From Clarkia xantiana subsp. parviflora (taxonomy: Eukaryota > Streptophyta > Magnoliopsida > Myrtales > Onagraceae), in contig JAPTYO010000027.1 in assembly GCA_036873135.1 (NCBI GenBank), positions 701,195-765,194 on the forward strand: DNA of 64,000 bases, read 5' to 3'. Shown in pieces: positions 10,649 to 21,200 of this stretch. Both the position numbers and the translations under genes were made by a program. Below the pieces are notes generated by a model. That model did not search any database. It was not told the origin of the DNA and was given only the letters and a program-made list of their open reading frames with translations. Numbering within the stretch: the stretch's first letter is position 1; each line of letters begins with the position of its first letter.

Positions 10649-10882
10649 TCATGTGTCCCTTGTACCAGTTAGAATTTTAAAGTTTAGTCGAATAATCATA
10701 AATGATAATTTTGAAAAACTTTCACAACCTGGATATAAAGGTTGCTCACCATCCTCTATCAGTTTGTAGATGTTTTCAGCATACCGATTTGGTTTTTCAG
10801 CAAAAGTCTTATGCTGCTCTACATTTACACAAGTATCATCTCCATCATCACTGTCATCACCTTCTGATCTGTTTGTTGACAT
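10649..10882 (-). CDS. CACTA transposase N-terminal piece
   Basis: 77 codons beginning MSTNRSEGDDSDDGDD, an acidic start, then ENIYKLIEDGEQPLYPGCES and FSKLSF, the usual N-terminal block of TNP2-type transposases. It loses the frame after FSKLSF; the next block resumes as LLKLLLEAFP in 9356-10642 after about 25 missing or shifted residues. Confidence 0.7.
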   Translation of the reverse strand: MSTNRSEGDDSDDGDDTCVNVEQHKTFAEKPNRYAENIYKLIEDGEQPLYPGCESFSKLSFMIIRLNFKILTGTRDT

Positions 10883-12011
10883 GAGGAGGCACAGGATTCA
10901 CAATGCTATATATGAGGAGGTAGGTGTTGGATGAATTAATTGAGGAGGTAGGTGTTGTTGTTGGATTCTTTGAGTGCTGCAGACTTTTATGGGAAGCTCT
11001 TTCTTTCTCTGTACAATTTAGCTCTTATGGACTGGATTGATGGTAACTCATTTTCAGTTTCTTGAAAAAAAAAAAAAAAAAAATTCCTTCTATGCATGAA
11101 CTTCCATTTACATAGTCAGTTGCTTCCATTATGATGAAGTCAACTCTGCTGGACAGCAAAATATATATGGTCTGACATGTTGCTATATCGATCTCCGTTG
11201 TTTTATTTGTGATCTTCTACGCATGGTCTTGATTTTATTATGTTTTTACTAAAAAAATTGGTGATGAGATTAATTTACAACCCAGATAGTAGTCTGATAA
11301 TAAGTGTTTCAGTTTTGTGATACATTCTAAGAAGTAATAAGTATATGAAATATATTTTTCTTAAATTCTTTAAACTTCTTAATCAAGTTTTTGGAACGAA
11401 CTATAGTTTGCAACCAACGTTGAAGATTTACCCAAAAATCTTTATGTTGGGCATAAATATTATAACATGAGCAGAGTCAATCAATAGGTTTCATAAGCAG
11501 AACCGATTCAATTTCATCTTCAATACTCATGATGCCCTTAACAATCGATTTGATTAAGAGCTAATCTGCAGTCAGTTAGGGTTCTAATTAATATTGACCA
11601 AGAAAAACCCAGCTGAGTTTGGGGTACTGTTGTTGAAGAGAGAAGTGGAATTGATAATGAAAGTTTGTGGTCATCACTAGGATAGGATCGTGTGGTAGAT
11701 ATAGTTGCCAACCCAAAAGCTCAGGTAGGAATTATAATTTGCAGTATCATCATATATAGTTTGGTTTTCTAAAACTGACCCAACTAGCTAATTTAAATTG
11801 CAAGGAAGGTTCCTAAGGGGGTGTACTTACGCCACGTCAGTACAAATTTGGACACGCGGTTGTTTTACACGCACACCTAATTTTGTTCGCTCCATATCGT
11901 CTCCTCAAACGACTCCATAGCTTCTCCTTAACTCCAATCGGTGTTACTTATCACGGTAAACGAAGGGCTCTCATTCATTTCAATCGCCGTTACTTCAGGC
12001 ACAAGAAGGGA
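10883..12011. other. Intergenic DNA
   Basis: No gene, RNA or clear transposon end recognised. An 18-base A run lies near 11066. Bases 12009-12011 (GGA) are the left target duplication of the next CACTA element. Confidence 0.5.
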
Positions 12012-12344
12012 CACTACAAAAAATTAGGGTTAATTAACACAAGGCATTTTCGTCTCAAATTCGTGTCTAATCATGTTTGACACGAACCTGGCACATTTTT
12101 GCCCCGTGATAAGTAATAGCGTGAGTAATTTTTTTTTACACAGGCTGACCGTGTCAAGTACTATAGATCATGTTAAAAGCAATGCTAACCCGTGTCAGCT
12201 GCAGTCGTGTCAAAGTCGTGTTATGTTTCTACACGTATTTGACACGAGGCTTCACAAGATAGAGACGATTCAATTTCCACTTATAGAATCAAAATCTCCG
12301 TTTTGAAAAAAAGTTTTTACAATCAACAAATTTGACTTTGAATG

Positions 12345-13173
12345 TAGGTCTTTTGGTCCAACATGTTTGACAACTTTTGAGTTTTGGTCATATATCTTTT
12401 TTTTTTTGCCTAGTTTTGGTATCATATGTTTGAAAACTTTTGGTTTTTGGTCAATCTGTTAGTTGACCGTCAGTTTGACCGTTAAATAGTCATGTGACTT
12501 GCACATGCCTAGTCCCAAAATTTTATTTTGTTAAGTTTAGTCCTCAAAATTATTGTCCTAACTTTTTATTTTCACAATTTAGCCCTAAACATTATCAACC
12601 GCACCATAAGAGTAAATTGACCTAGTCATGGTCCGACCCATGGCTAGGTCGGACCATGACTAGGGTCGCCGGACTTGGGTGACCCTAACCATGGTACGAC
12701 CTAGTCATGGGTTAGGCCATGGTTAGGTCAATTTAGCATTTGGGTCCAATTGATCAAATTGGACCATTGGGCAAAATTGACATAGCCATGGTCCGACCCA
12801 TGGCTACGTCGGACCATGGCTAGGGCCTCCGGACTTGGGCGACCATACCCATGGTCCGACCTAGCCATAGGCCGGACCATGGCTAGGTCAATTTAGTCCT
12901 AGGGTGCGGTTGATAATGTTTAGGGGCAAAATTGCAAAAATAAAAAGTAAGGTTAATAATTTTGAGGACTAATCTGAATAAAATAAAATTTTGGGACTAG
13001 GCATGTGCAAGTCACATGACTATTTAACGGTCAAATTGACGGTCAACTAACGGATTGACCAAAAACCAAAAGTTTTCAAACATATTGTACCAAAACTAGG
13101 GAAAAAAAAGAAGATATATGACTAAAACCCAAAAGTTGTCAAACATGTTGGACCAAAAGACCTATTAACCCTA
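12345..13173. mobile_element. Mutator-like long-TIR foldback, left end eroded
   Basis: TAGGTCTTTTGGTCCAACAT at the left is the reverse complement of the right end, which adds ATTAACCC. The arms run for about 300 bp, including GTTAGTTGACCGTCAGTTTG and CATGTGACTTGCACATGCC. The core is built from repeats of ACCATGGCTAGGTCGGACC. It resembles the elements at 13947 and 25903. The expected GGGTTAA at the left tip is missing and I found no 9-bp duplication. It sits inside the ~70-bp tandem repeat. Confidence 0.7.
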
Positions 13174-13600
13174 GAATTAACTAACTTGCCTAAACGAAGC
13201 ACTTTTAGAATCAACAAGTTTGACTTTGCATATGTATATTAGAATCAAAAACTTGCCTCAACAAATTACTTTTTGAATCAACAAATTTAACTTTAAATAT
13301 TTATATTAGAATCAACAAACTAGCCTCAACGAAACACTTTTAGAATCAACATATTTAACTTTAAATATATATATTAGAATTAACAAACCTGCATCAAAGT
13401 ATTACATTTAGAATTAACATGTTTGAGTTTAAATATGTATATTAGAATCAGCACACTTGCCTCAACGAAACACTTTTGGAATCAACAAATTTGATTACAA
13501 ATATGATATTTAGAATCAACAAACTTATCACAACAAAATACTTTTAGAATTAACAAACTTGACTTTAAATATGTATAGTACAATACATTTGTCAATATAA
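13174..13600 (+). repeat. ~70-bp tandem repeat
   Basis: Five to six diverged units combining TTAGAATCAACAAACTTGCC, TCAACGAAACAC and TTTGACTTTAAATATGTATA. One unit part lies on the other side of the foldback element (12310-12344), so the foldback inserted into this array. Confidence 0.75.
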
Positions 13601-13724
13601 TACAACTAGGACACTTAACTGAAATTTACATATACACGAGACTACCGCACCAAGAAGATTTTATAGCGATCCCGGAAGGCGATCAATTAGGACAGTGCAC
13701 TTGTCCAGGATAAGAGTTTCTGCA

Positions 13725-15140
13725 ATATTACTCACCACAAATATGCCTGCAGTCAATGAACCCTTTGTGTAATGCAAAAACACAAATTGCCTTCACTATA
13801 CTAGAAATTTAGGGAATAAAGACAATCATGTCACCTAATATACCTTGTTCATGTTGTAAAGAGACTCCACCATGTTTGTTCCAACTTCATGCAGCTCAGT
13901 TCTCACCTGCACAAGTACAACATGCACAATATTAGAATTTAACCAAGGGTTAAAGGTCCTTTTGGTACCACATGTTTGCAAAAATTACACTGTTCATACC
14001 ACTAGTATTTTTTCGTACCGAATTGGTACCATATGTTTCCAAACCTTACTGTTTTGGTACCTCTGTTAGGGTTCTGTCAAAAACAGCCGTTAAATGGCAT
14101 GTGACATGCACGTGACCAGCCCAAAACTTTCAATTTTGTTACAATTTAGTCCATCTAATACATCCCTAACTTTTATTTTATTCAATTTAGTCCTAAAACT
14201 TCAAAACCAAACCATTTTCCCAAATTGACCTAGCCGGACTTAGCCTAGGGCTAGGTCCGACCCTGGGTCGGGGTCGCCTGGGTCCGGCGACCATGACCCA
14301 GGGTCGGACCTAGCCTAGGCTAGGTCCGGCTAGGTCAATTGGGACCTAGCCCCAATTGAGTTAAATTGGGGCTAGGTCCGACCCTGGGTCAGGGTCCCCT
14401 GGGTCCGGTGACCCCGACACAGGGTCAGACCTAGCCCATGGCTAGGTCCGGCTAGGTCAATTTGGGGAAATGATTTGATTTTGAAGTTTTAGGACTAAAT
14501 TGAACAAAATAAAAGTTAGGGATGTATTAGATGGACTAAATTGTAACAAAATTGAAAGTTTTGGGCTGGTCACGTGCATGGAACATGCCATTTAACGGCC
14601 GTTTTTGACGGAACCCTAACGGAGGTACCAAAACAGTAAGGTTTGGAAACATATGGTACCAATTCGGTACGAAAAAATACTAGTGGTATTAACAGGGTAA
14701 TTTTTGTAAACATGTGGTACCAAAAGGACCTTTAACCCTTTAACCAAACAAGAGGTTCAAGCATACTTCTCATATCTCTCCTCTAAAAGAAGACCAAAAC
14801 ACAAACAAATTATTACTAACTATGCAGAAAAGTTAATGCAAACAAGATTATGTCTCTTTTCCAGAAAGATACAAAAGAAGAAAATGCTTGCTATATTCTC
14901 AAACAGCTCATCGCCATCAACAGACTCAAGAACTAATACAGGATGTTAACAAGATCAGGAAACCCACCTCATTCATGTTCTCTTTGAAACAATAATCATC
15001 TTATTTATGTGTTACAACATATACCTTCTCTGCTGTTACTCTTTGAAATACCAAGAATCATGTCAAAGGCCTTCCTCACAAACCACTTCTTCATAATCTG
15101 TACCTTTGAAAGATTAAGAACAAAGTGACTATTACCAAAA
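13725..15140 (-). pseudogene. Exon-like pieces of an unrecognised gene
   Basis: I do not recognise the gene. On the minus strand there are short exon-like pieces with consensus borders. One around 15045-15095 reads MKKWFVRKAFDMILGISK and SNSREG before GTATATG. A 14-nt piece lies near 14966-14980. One at about 13848-13910 follows TTGTGCAG, reads VRTELHEVGTNMVESLYNMN and ends at a GTATAT donor. A possible last piece near 13690-13760 reads LILDKCTVLIDR. The Mutator foldback at 13947 lies in what would be an intron. Together with the PDK1 exon to the right, these look like captured gene pieces within the CACTA element, but an old host gene is also possible. Confidence 0.35.
13947..14738. mobile_element. 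Mutator-like long-TIR foldback with 9-bp TSD
   Basis: The element begins GGGTTAAAGGTCCTTTTGGT and ends with the reverse complement. It is flanked by identical 9-bp duplications TTTAACCAA (13938-13946 and 14739-14747), diagnostic of Mutator superfamily insertion. The arms extend nearly to the centre. The core is a GC-rich palindromic repeat of CTAGGTCCGACCCTGGGTC type. No ORF of interest. Confidence 0.9.
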
Positions 15141-15992
15141 AAACAGATTTTATTATAAGGCCAATCCCGTAACAGATGATTATTTCATCAAAATTAGAGA
15201 ACGGGAATGAAAAGAACAGGCCAACCAAATTTCGAGTTTTCAAGATCACTCCATTGTATCTTATATGGAAAAAAAAAAAAAACACATCTTGAAGCTTACT
15301 CATCAAAAAAGGAATTAATTGATAACCATTCCTTCAGTTATTTCATTAATCACACTTTGATTGTGTATTTAAGCTCCCTTCCTGATATACCTTACATCTA
15401 TCTACATGTTTAATCATCATGTGCTTAAGGCTTGATGATAAGAAGGACAGTTGAATCCATTAGTACCTTTATCAGTAAACCAATATTATCAATATCACTA
15501 AACAAACTCATGAACTGCAGCACTTAGGTATCCAAAAATCACCAGCGTTTCTCAACCAACAGAGCATTAATTAAACATTGCTCGATCTTCAATCGTCAAT
15601 CACTCAAGCAAGAATTTGGGCCACTCATGTAGAGAAAATATTTAAATGACTCATTAACAAGTTCAATCATCAGACCACTTTGATCAAATCACGCCGTATG
15701 AGCCCTAATGCATTCATGAATATTTTCAATCAGCGTAGAGAGAGAGAGATTTGAATCCCGGACTAACCTGAAGCTGACTAGCAGATAGATTAAGCAAAAC
15801 CACTCTGCGGATACTCGCTAACACTCTCCGGCAAGACCCTCAATCTTCAACACAACAAATCGACGCACTCAAATCCAGTTTTCCTCAATGTCTTACACAG
15901 AATTACTCTGTCAAATAGAAACACGAATCAACAGCCAAGAGTCAAATAATGAAATTGACATTAAACAATAAAAAGTAACAAACTAAAATCAC

Positions 15993-16669
15993 CTTGATCA
16001 GAATGTGAGCAACAAAACGATGAAACGGAAAGTAAGAACCAACGCCATAGATCTTCGCCAGCTCGAAGTCCTGAGCTGTGAAATGCTACTGAGAAGCTCT
16101 GAACACGAAGTTCTTTGTTACAAACCAAATGAAAGAGCCCAGCCCAATAAACTAGTCTATTAGGTGGGAGGACCCATTTGGCTTATATACACCACATATG
16201 TTGGTTGCCCAACCGATGTGGGATATTAAACCATGACAATCGTTCCCCCTTAAGGAGACCGACGTCCTCGTTGGTCACGGTCACGTTGGTCACGGCTGGC
16301 TTCCTCCAGGCCACCACTCCGTGAGCCACCACTACGAGCCCTTGTTGGTCACGGCCACGTCGGTCACGGTCACGTTGGTCACGGCTGGCTTCTCCAGGCC
16401 ACCACTCCGTGAGCCACCGCTCCGTGGGCCACCACTCCAAGGTCTGGCTCTGATACCAATTGTTACAAACCAAATGGAAGAGCCCAGCCCAATAAACTAG
16501 TCTATTAGGTGGGAGGACCCATTTGGCTTATATACACCACATATGTTGGTTGCCCAACCGATGTGGGATATTAAACCATGACATTCTTAGACCTCGGAGC
16601 ACTCCCACCACTATCATTACTCTTCTAAATCGTGAGTTTGGAATCAAAATCCTTATCCATTTCCAACAT
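15993..16669 (-). pseudogene. PDK1 first-exon fragment, two stops, split by a TRIM
   Basis: Minus-strand translation from the ATG at 16669 gives MLEMDKDFDSKLTI, a stop, then KSNDSGGSAPRSKNFVFRAS. After one more codon (CAG) comes a second stop, then HFTAQDFELAKIYGVGSY. This matches the N-terminus of plant 3-phosphoinositide-dependent protein kinase 1, where an RSKSFSFKAP-like segment precedes the start of the kinase domain (QDFELGKIYGVGSYSK, the glycine-rich loop). PDK1 phosphorylates AGC kinases downstream of lipid signals. Homology ends at GVGSY (16032); an unrelated 13 codons follow to a CAAG/GTGATT donor at 15993. Both stops are TAG where a CAG (Gln) codon would be expected. The 468-bp TRIM lies between SKN and the preceding codons. 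No other kinase exon is seen, so this is a captured or orphan exon and not a working gene. Confidence 0.8.
16116..16583 (-). mobile_element. TRIM (miniature LTR retrotransposon)
   Basis: Two 123-bp LTRs (16116-16238 and 16461-16583), starting TGTTACAAACC and ending ATTAAACCATGACA on the + strand, differ at one position. They are flanked by a TTCTT duplication (16111-16115 and 16584-16588). Next to the right LTR lies GGCTCTGATACCA, the complement of the usual initiator-Met tRNA primer site, so the element reads on the minus strand. The purine tract TAAGGGGGAACGAT lies next to the other LTR. The 222-bp interior has only short repeats around GGTCACG and GGCCACCAC. The LTR start TTTAATATCCCACATCGG resembles known plant TRIMs; no 5S-like segment is present. 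Confidence 0.95.
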
Positions 16670-16882
16670 CACCCCGAAAAAATGAATAGAGAAATCGAGG
16701 TTTCTAATTTTGGTTCAGTAAATCGGGGTTTCGAATTCAATCGTACCATGGGTGGATCTGCAAGTATTCATCAACGTTTCGGACGAATACAAGCCGGATT
16801 CGAACGAAAATAGTCGGATTTAGAGTATAACGAACATATTTGGGCTTCATGGTAACGAGGTGGAATCTTGGAGATCTTCGCG

Positions 16883-16883
<1 letters not shown>

Positions 16884-16917
<34 letters not shown>
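16884..16917. repeat. 34-base G homopolymer at the duplication border
   Basis: A run of 34 G directly precedes CTAAACGAAGTAG, the first bases shared with copy B. At the equivalent place copy B has only GGGGGGAGGG (49503-49512). Such a long G run is rare in plant DNA and lies exactly where the two copies diverge. Confidence 0.85.
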
Positions 16918-17055
16918 CTAAACGAAGTAGTGAGACGATCGGCGAAACAAGGCGGCGAGCAGGTGGAATCGCATATTCGCAGAGAAGAGCTGCGGAGGAA
17001 TAGGCGTAGAGGTAGGGTTTGAACTTGAAGAGAAGAGACGGAGAGGTAGGGTTTT
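16918..17055 (-). pseudogene. Gene 5' end fragment with telobox-like leader
   Basis: On the minus strand two AAACCCTACCTCT motifs (reverse complement at about 17011 and 17046) precede an 18-codon ORF from the ATG at 16974, MRFHLLAALFRRSSHYFV, stopping at 16918. AAACCCTA boxes are common in leaders and promoters of plant translation and ribosome genes. The ORF may be the start of a longer gene cut at the G run. Copy B has the same piece at 49513-49650. The gene is not identifiable. Confidence 0.35.
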
Positions 17056-17183
17056 TTTATTTAAATATAGTTGTTTTTTTTTTTTTTTTTTTGCCAAATA
17101 AATATAGTTAAGTTAACTTAATTATAGTTGTTAATATTAGTAACATGTTAGTTTTTATCCGATCCGATTATGAAATCATTTTA

Positions 17184-17764
17184 GGGTTAATTAGCAAATT
17201 ACTAGCCAAACTTTACATGAATGTGCAATTTGCTAGCTAGACTTTTTTTTCGTAGCAAATTGCTAGCTAAACTTTCTATATTGTGCAAAAAGCTAGCTCC
17301 GTCAATTTTTCCGTTAGTTTTGGATGGAAAATACTTTCAAATATTGCTAAAAACACCATAAAATTTTAGGATGATAATATAAAGACATGATGTTTTATAT
17401 AAAATCAAAATAATAAATGTTAAAAAAATATATTAAAGAAAAAATGCACCTTAAAAATGCAAAAAATTAATTTATTAATTTTTTTTTAAAAATTCTATAA
17501 AAACATACAATTTTAAAAATATTTAATTTTAATTTTTTGAACTTTGGGATTATATATTTTTTGTATACTACATATAATTATAAATTTTATTCGAGATTTA
17601 TATTTGCTTTTATATAAATTTGAGTTTATTTTACAATAATAGTAGAACTTTAGGGTATTTTTAGTAACTTAGAAAGTATATTCCGTCCATAATTAACGGA
17701 AAAATTGACGGAGCTAGCAAATTGCACATTAGCAAAAGTTCAGCTAGCGAACTGTAATTTAAAA
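17184..17764. mobile_element. Degenerate Mutator-like element, copy A
   Basis: Starts GGGTTAATTAGCAAATT. The right end, read in reverse, repeats CTAATGTGCAATTTGCTAGC and CTCCGTCAATTTTTCCGTTA of the left arm. The outermost bases of the right end have changed and I see no target duplication. The interior is AT-rich and empty. Copy B is at 49772-50365. Confidence 0.6.
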
Positions 17765-17993
17765 CTATATATATAATAGAAATGTATAACATTGTACTTC
17801 TATATTTTTTTTTAAACTTACATCTCAAATAATATTTTATATTTATTAAAGAAAAACCTTTCATTAGTTCTTAAAATATTTAATAATAAATATTGGTTTT
17901 TTCAATTTCAAACAAAAAGTATTAATGTTAAACCAAATTTAATAATAGAAATACGTTATCAAGTTTATAATTACGAACAAACTTGTATTTCAA

Positions 17994-18269
17994 TAATAGC
18001 TTTAGAAGGTTGAATCATTTGTTGATTGATGATTAGGGATTACAATGCAATAGGTAAACTATATATACTAGGTGATAAGGATCACCAACTAGGACTAGCT
18101 ATCCTATGTGCCCAACTTGGTGCACCAAGGTGCATACACCATGTAACATGTACTACATGATATATGCACCATATAATAACCTTATACAACCATCTAATGA
18201 CATGATAGAAGTAAATGCAAGTATAAATGACAAGATGCAATGTGAGCATATCAACTTATATACTCTATA
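17994..18269 (-). repeat. 3' LTR of the copia element
   Basis: 276 bp, identical to the other LTR except one C/T difference (GGATCACCAACT here, GGATCATCAACT in the partner). The pol stop codon overlaps its first bases. Confidence 0.95.
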
Positions 18270-21200
18270 TTCTCCCATCCTTTTCTTCTTCTTCTCTTCT
18301 TTCTTGGAACACATCCTTGATTCCATATAGCTTTAGCAAAGCTAAGTGTTGACTCTTGACCAATGCCTTGGTAAGCAAGTCAGCAAGTTGTTCCTTTGAA
18401 GGAATGTAATGGACACCTATGAATCCTTGTTGAATATGATGTCTTGTGAAGTGGCAGTCTAGCTCAATGTGCTTGGTGCGCTCATGGAACATGGGATTCT
18501 TTGCAAACTTCACAGCTGCTTGGCTATCTGTGTGGATTGGGATAGGAAGATTTACTGGTATGCCAAGTTCCTTGAGGATTCTTCCCACCCAAAGTGCCTC
18601 TTGAATTGCAACTCTTAGGCATCTATACTCTGCTTCAGCACTTGATAGGGAAATTGTGTCTTGCTTCTTTACCTTCCAGGCTATCATAGCCTCTCCTAGC
18701 TTGACACAATAAGCACTCACTGATTTCCTACTAAAAGGGCAAGCAGCCCAATCAGAATCACAAAACAAACTCAAATTGAGCTTGTTGTTGGAAGGATAGA
18801 TCAATCCTTGCCCTGGAGTGCCTTTAATGTATCTGATGACTCTTATGACTGCATCATGATGGGACTTCTTTGGCTTGTCAACAAATTGACTGAGTCTTTG
18901 CACTGAAAAGCTAATGTCTGGCCTTGTCATGGTAAGGTATAGCAACTTGCCAATGATCCTCCTATAAGAAGTGGCATCCTCCAAGAGTGCATCATCAATG
19001 TTTGAATTAGTTGCTTTGTCATACTCATGTGTGGTGAGTTTGACATTGAATTCCATAGGGGTTTTAGCAGGCCTTGCAGCCCCTAGGCCAGCATCTTCAA
19101 TGAGCTCAATTGCATACTTCCTTTGGTTGATTACAAGACCTCTATCTGACCTTGCAACTTCAAGTCCCAAAAAGTACCTCAAGTCTCCTAAGTCCTTCAA
19201 TTTGAAGTGTGTTTGGAGTGTGTTCTTCAATTGATTGATCATCTTGGTGTTGGAGCCAGTGATTAGAAGATCATCAACATAGGTGAGAAGAAAAACTTTG
19301 TCATCACCTTGTATCTTGGTGAACAAGGAATGATCTGAGGCACATTGTTTGTAACCATTCTTCAATAAGGTTTGAGTGAGCTTGATGTTCCATTGTCTTG
19401 AAGCTTGTTTGAGACCATATAAGGACTTGTTGAGCTTGCACACAAGTTTGGGATATCCCTCAAGAGACTTGGAATGATTAAAACCTTGGGGAATGTCCAT
19501 ATACACTTCTTCATTTAGATCACCTTGAAGAAATGCATTGTTTACATCCATGTGGTACAATCCCCATGATTTGGAAGCTGCCAAAGCTAATATGATCCTC
19601 ACTGTGTCCATTTTGACTACAGGGGAGAATGTCTCATTGAAATCAGTCCCTTCAATTTGAGTGAATCCCTTGGCAACCAATCTTGCTTTGTATCTTTCAA
19701 TGGAACCATCAGAATTGTATTTGACCTTAAATACCCATTTGCAACCAATTGAAGATTTGCCTTGTGGGAGTTCTATTAGCTCCCAAGTGTTGTTGTTTTG
19801 AAGTGCTTGCATTTCCTCCTTCATGGCCAAGATCCATTTTGGGTCTTTGATTGCTTGTTTATAGGTGGTTGGCTCTTTGATCTTGTCAAGAGCAGCCAAG
19901 AAGCATTTGTATTGTGGACCCAAGTTGTCATAGGAGACATACTTCTCCATTCCAAAGATAGCATTTGAACTTGATCTTTGTTTGAGTTCAGCAAGCCTTG
20001 CACTTCTCCTAGGAGGTGGTGGGTGTAGTTGTGCAATTCTAAGACTCCTTCTCAGATTGGAAGGTTGGGGTGCTTCTTCTTCAATTGGTTGTTGAGGTGG
20101 TTGATCTTCAATTGGGGGTGCTTGATCATCTATTTGAGGTGTGACAACCTCAATGGGAGGAGAGTTGGTTGATATATCCATGTCAAAATGAAAAGGATTC
20201 TCAGGTGGGAAATCCTCAAGTGGTTGCTTGACTCCCAAGCAAGATGGAATAAGAGCCTTTAGAGCATCCTTAGACATGCTAAAGGGGAAAATATCCTCAT
20301 GGAAATGAACATCCCTTGATACATGAAACACTGAGTTTGAAATGTTCATCACAAGGTATCCTCTTTGAGATGTTGAATATCCCATTAGGATGCATGGTTC
20401 AGCCCTTGGACTAAACTTGTCATGGTTGTTCAATTTGGTTGAAAAACATAGACAACCTATAGTTCTCAAGTGATGAAGGGAAGGAGTTTTGCCATATAAC
20501 ACTTCAATAGGTGACTTGAACTTCAAGATAGAGGTGGGAAGCCTATTGAGTAAGTAACAAGCATTGAGTATGCAATACCCCCAATGCCTCAAAGGCATGG
20601 ATGCTTGAAATCTTATAGCTCTAGCAATGTTGAGGATGTCCCTATGTTTGCGTTCCACCCTTCCATTTTGTTGTGGTGTATGCACACAACTTGTTTGATG
20701 AAGAATGCCAAATTGAAGAAGCAAACCTTTGCAAATAGAATTGATGAACTCAGTCCCATTATCACTCCTCAAAGTTTTGACCATTGTTCCAAATTGATTC
20801 TTCACCATGATTAGGAAATTCTTGATGTGCAAGAAAGTATCACTTTTGTGCCTCATCAAGTAAACCCAAGTTGCCCTTGAGTGATCATCAACAATGGTCA
20901 AGAAGTATTGATTGTTCTTGAAGGTTGGCACTTTGTAAGGACCCCATAAATCCATGTGAACCAAATCAAAGGGCTTTGAAGCAATAGAATCACTGGTTGG
21001 AAAAGAAAATCTAGATTGTTTTGCAAGAGGACAAATAGTGCATTGTTTGATACAACCATATGTCTTATTCAAGCCTAAAACATCCAAATGATTCAAATAT
21101 TGTTCAGAGACATGGCCCAAACGCCTATGCCATCTCAATACTTCATCCTTATTCTCCAAGCAAGCAGCTGCTAACTTCCTTGGGCTTGAAGGCACCACAT

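Larger units (their letters stand above)
7618..10882 (-). pseudogene. CACTA (En/Spm) transposase gene, frameshifted
   Basis: Minus-strand gene in several blocks: an N-terminal piece (10649-10882), the transposase core (9356-10642), a DUF4218-like block (8850-9296), a continuation (8506-8853), a short exon near 8340-8440 ending in a GTAAGT splice site, and a C-terminal DUF4216-like block (7618-8271). The order is that of plant TNP2-type CACTA transposases, which bind the element ends and catalyse excision and insertion. The reading frame shifts between the N-terminal piece and the core, and at least twice in 9297-9355, where YPAAVYTMSRED-like coding continues in another frame before VPDGYSSNIS. 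The copy is therefore probably dead. It may belong to the element whose left end is at 2528. Confidence 0.8.

Noticed and set aside
16116..16583. Cassandra-type TRIM with 5S RNA in the LTR
   Set aside because: The LTR start resembles TRIMs of that kind but I see no 5S promoter-like segment.
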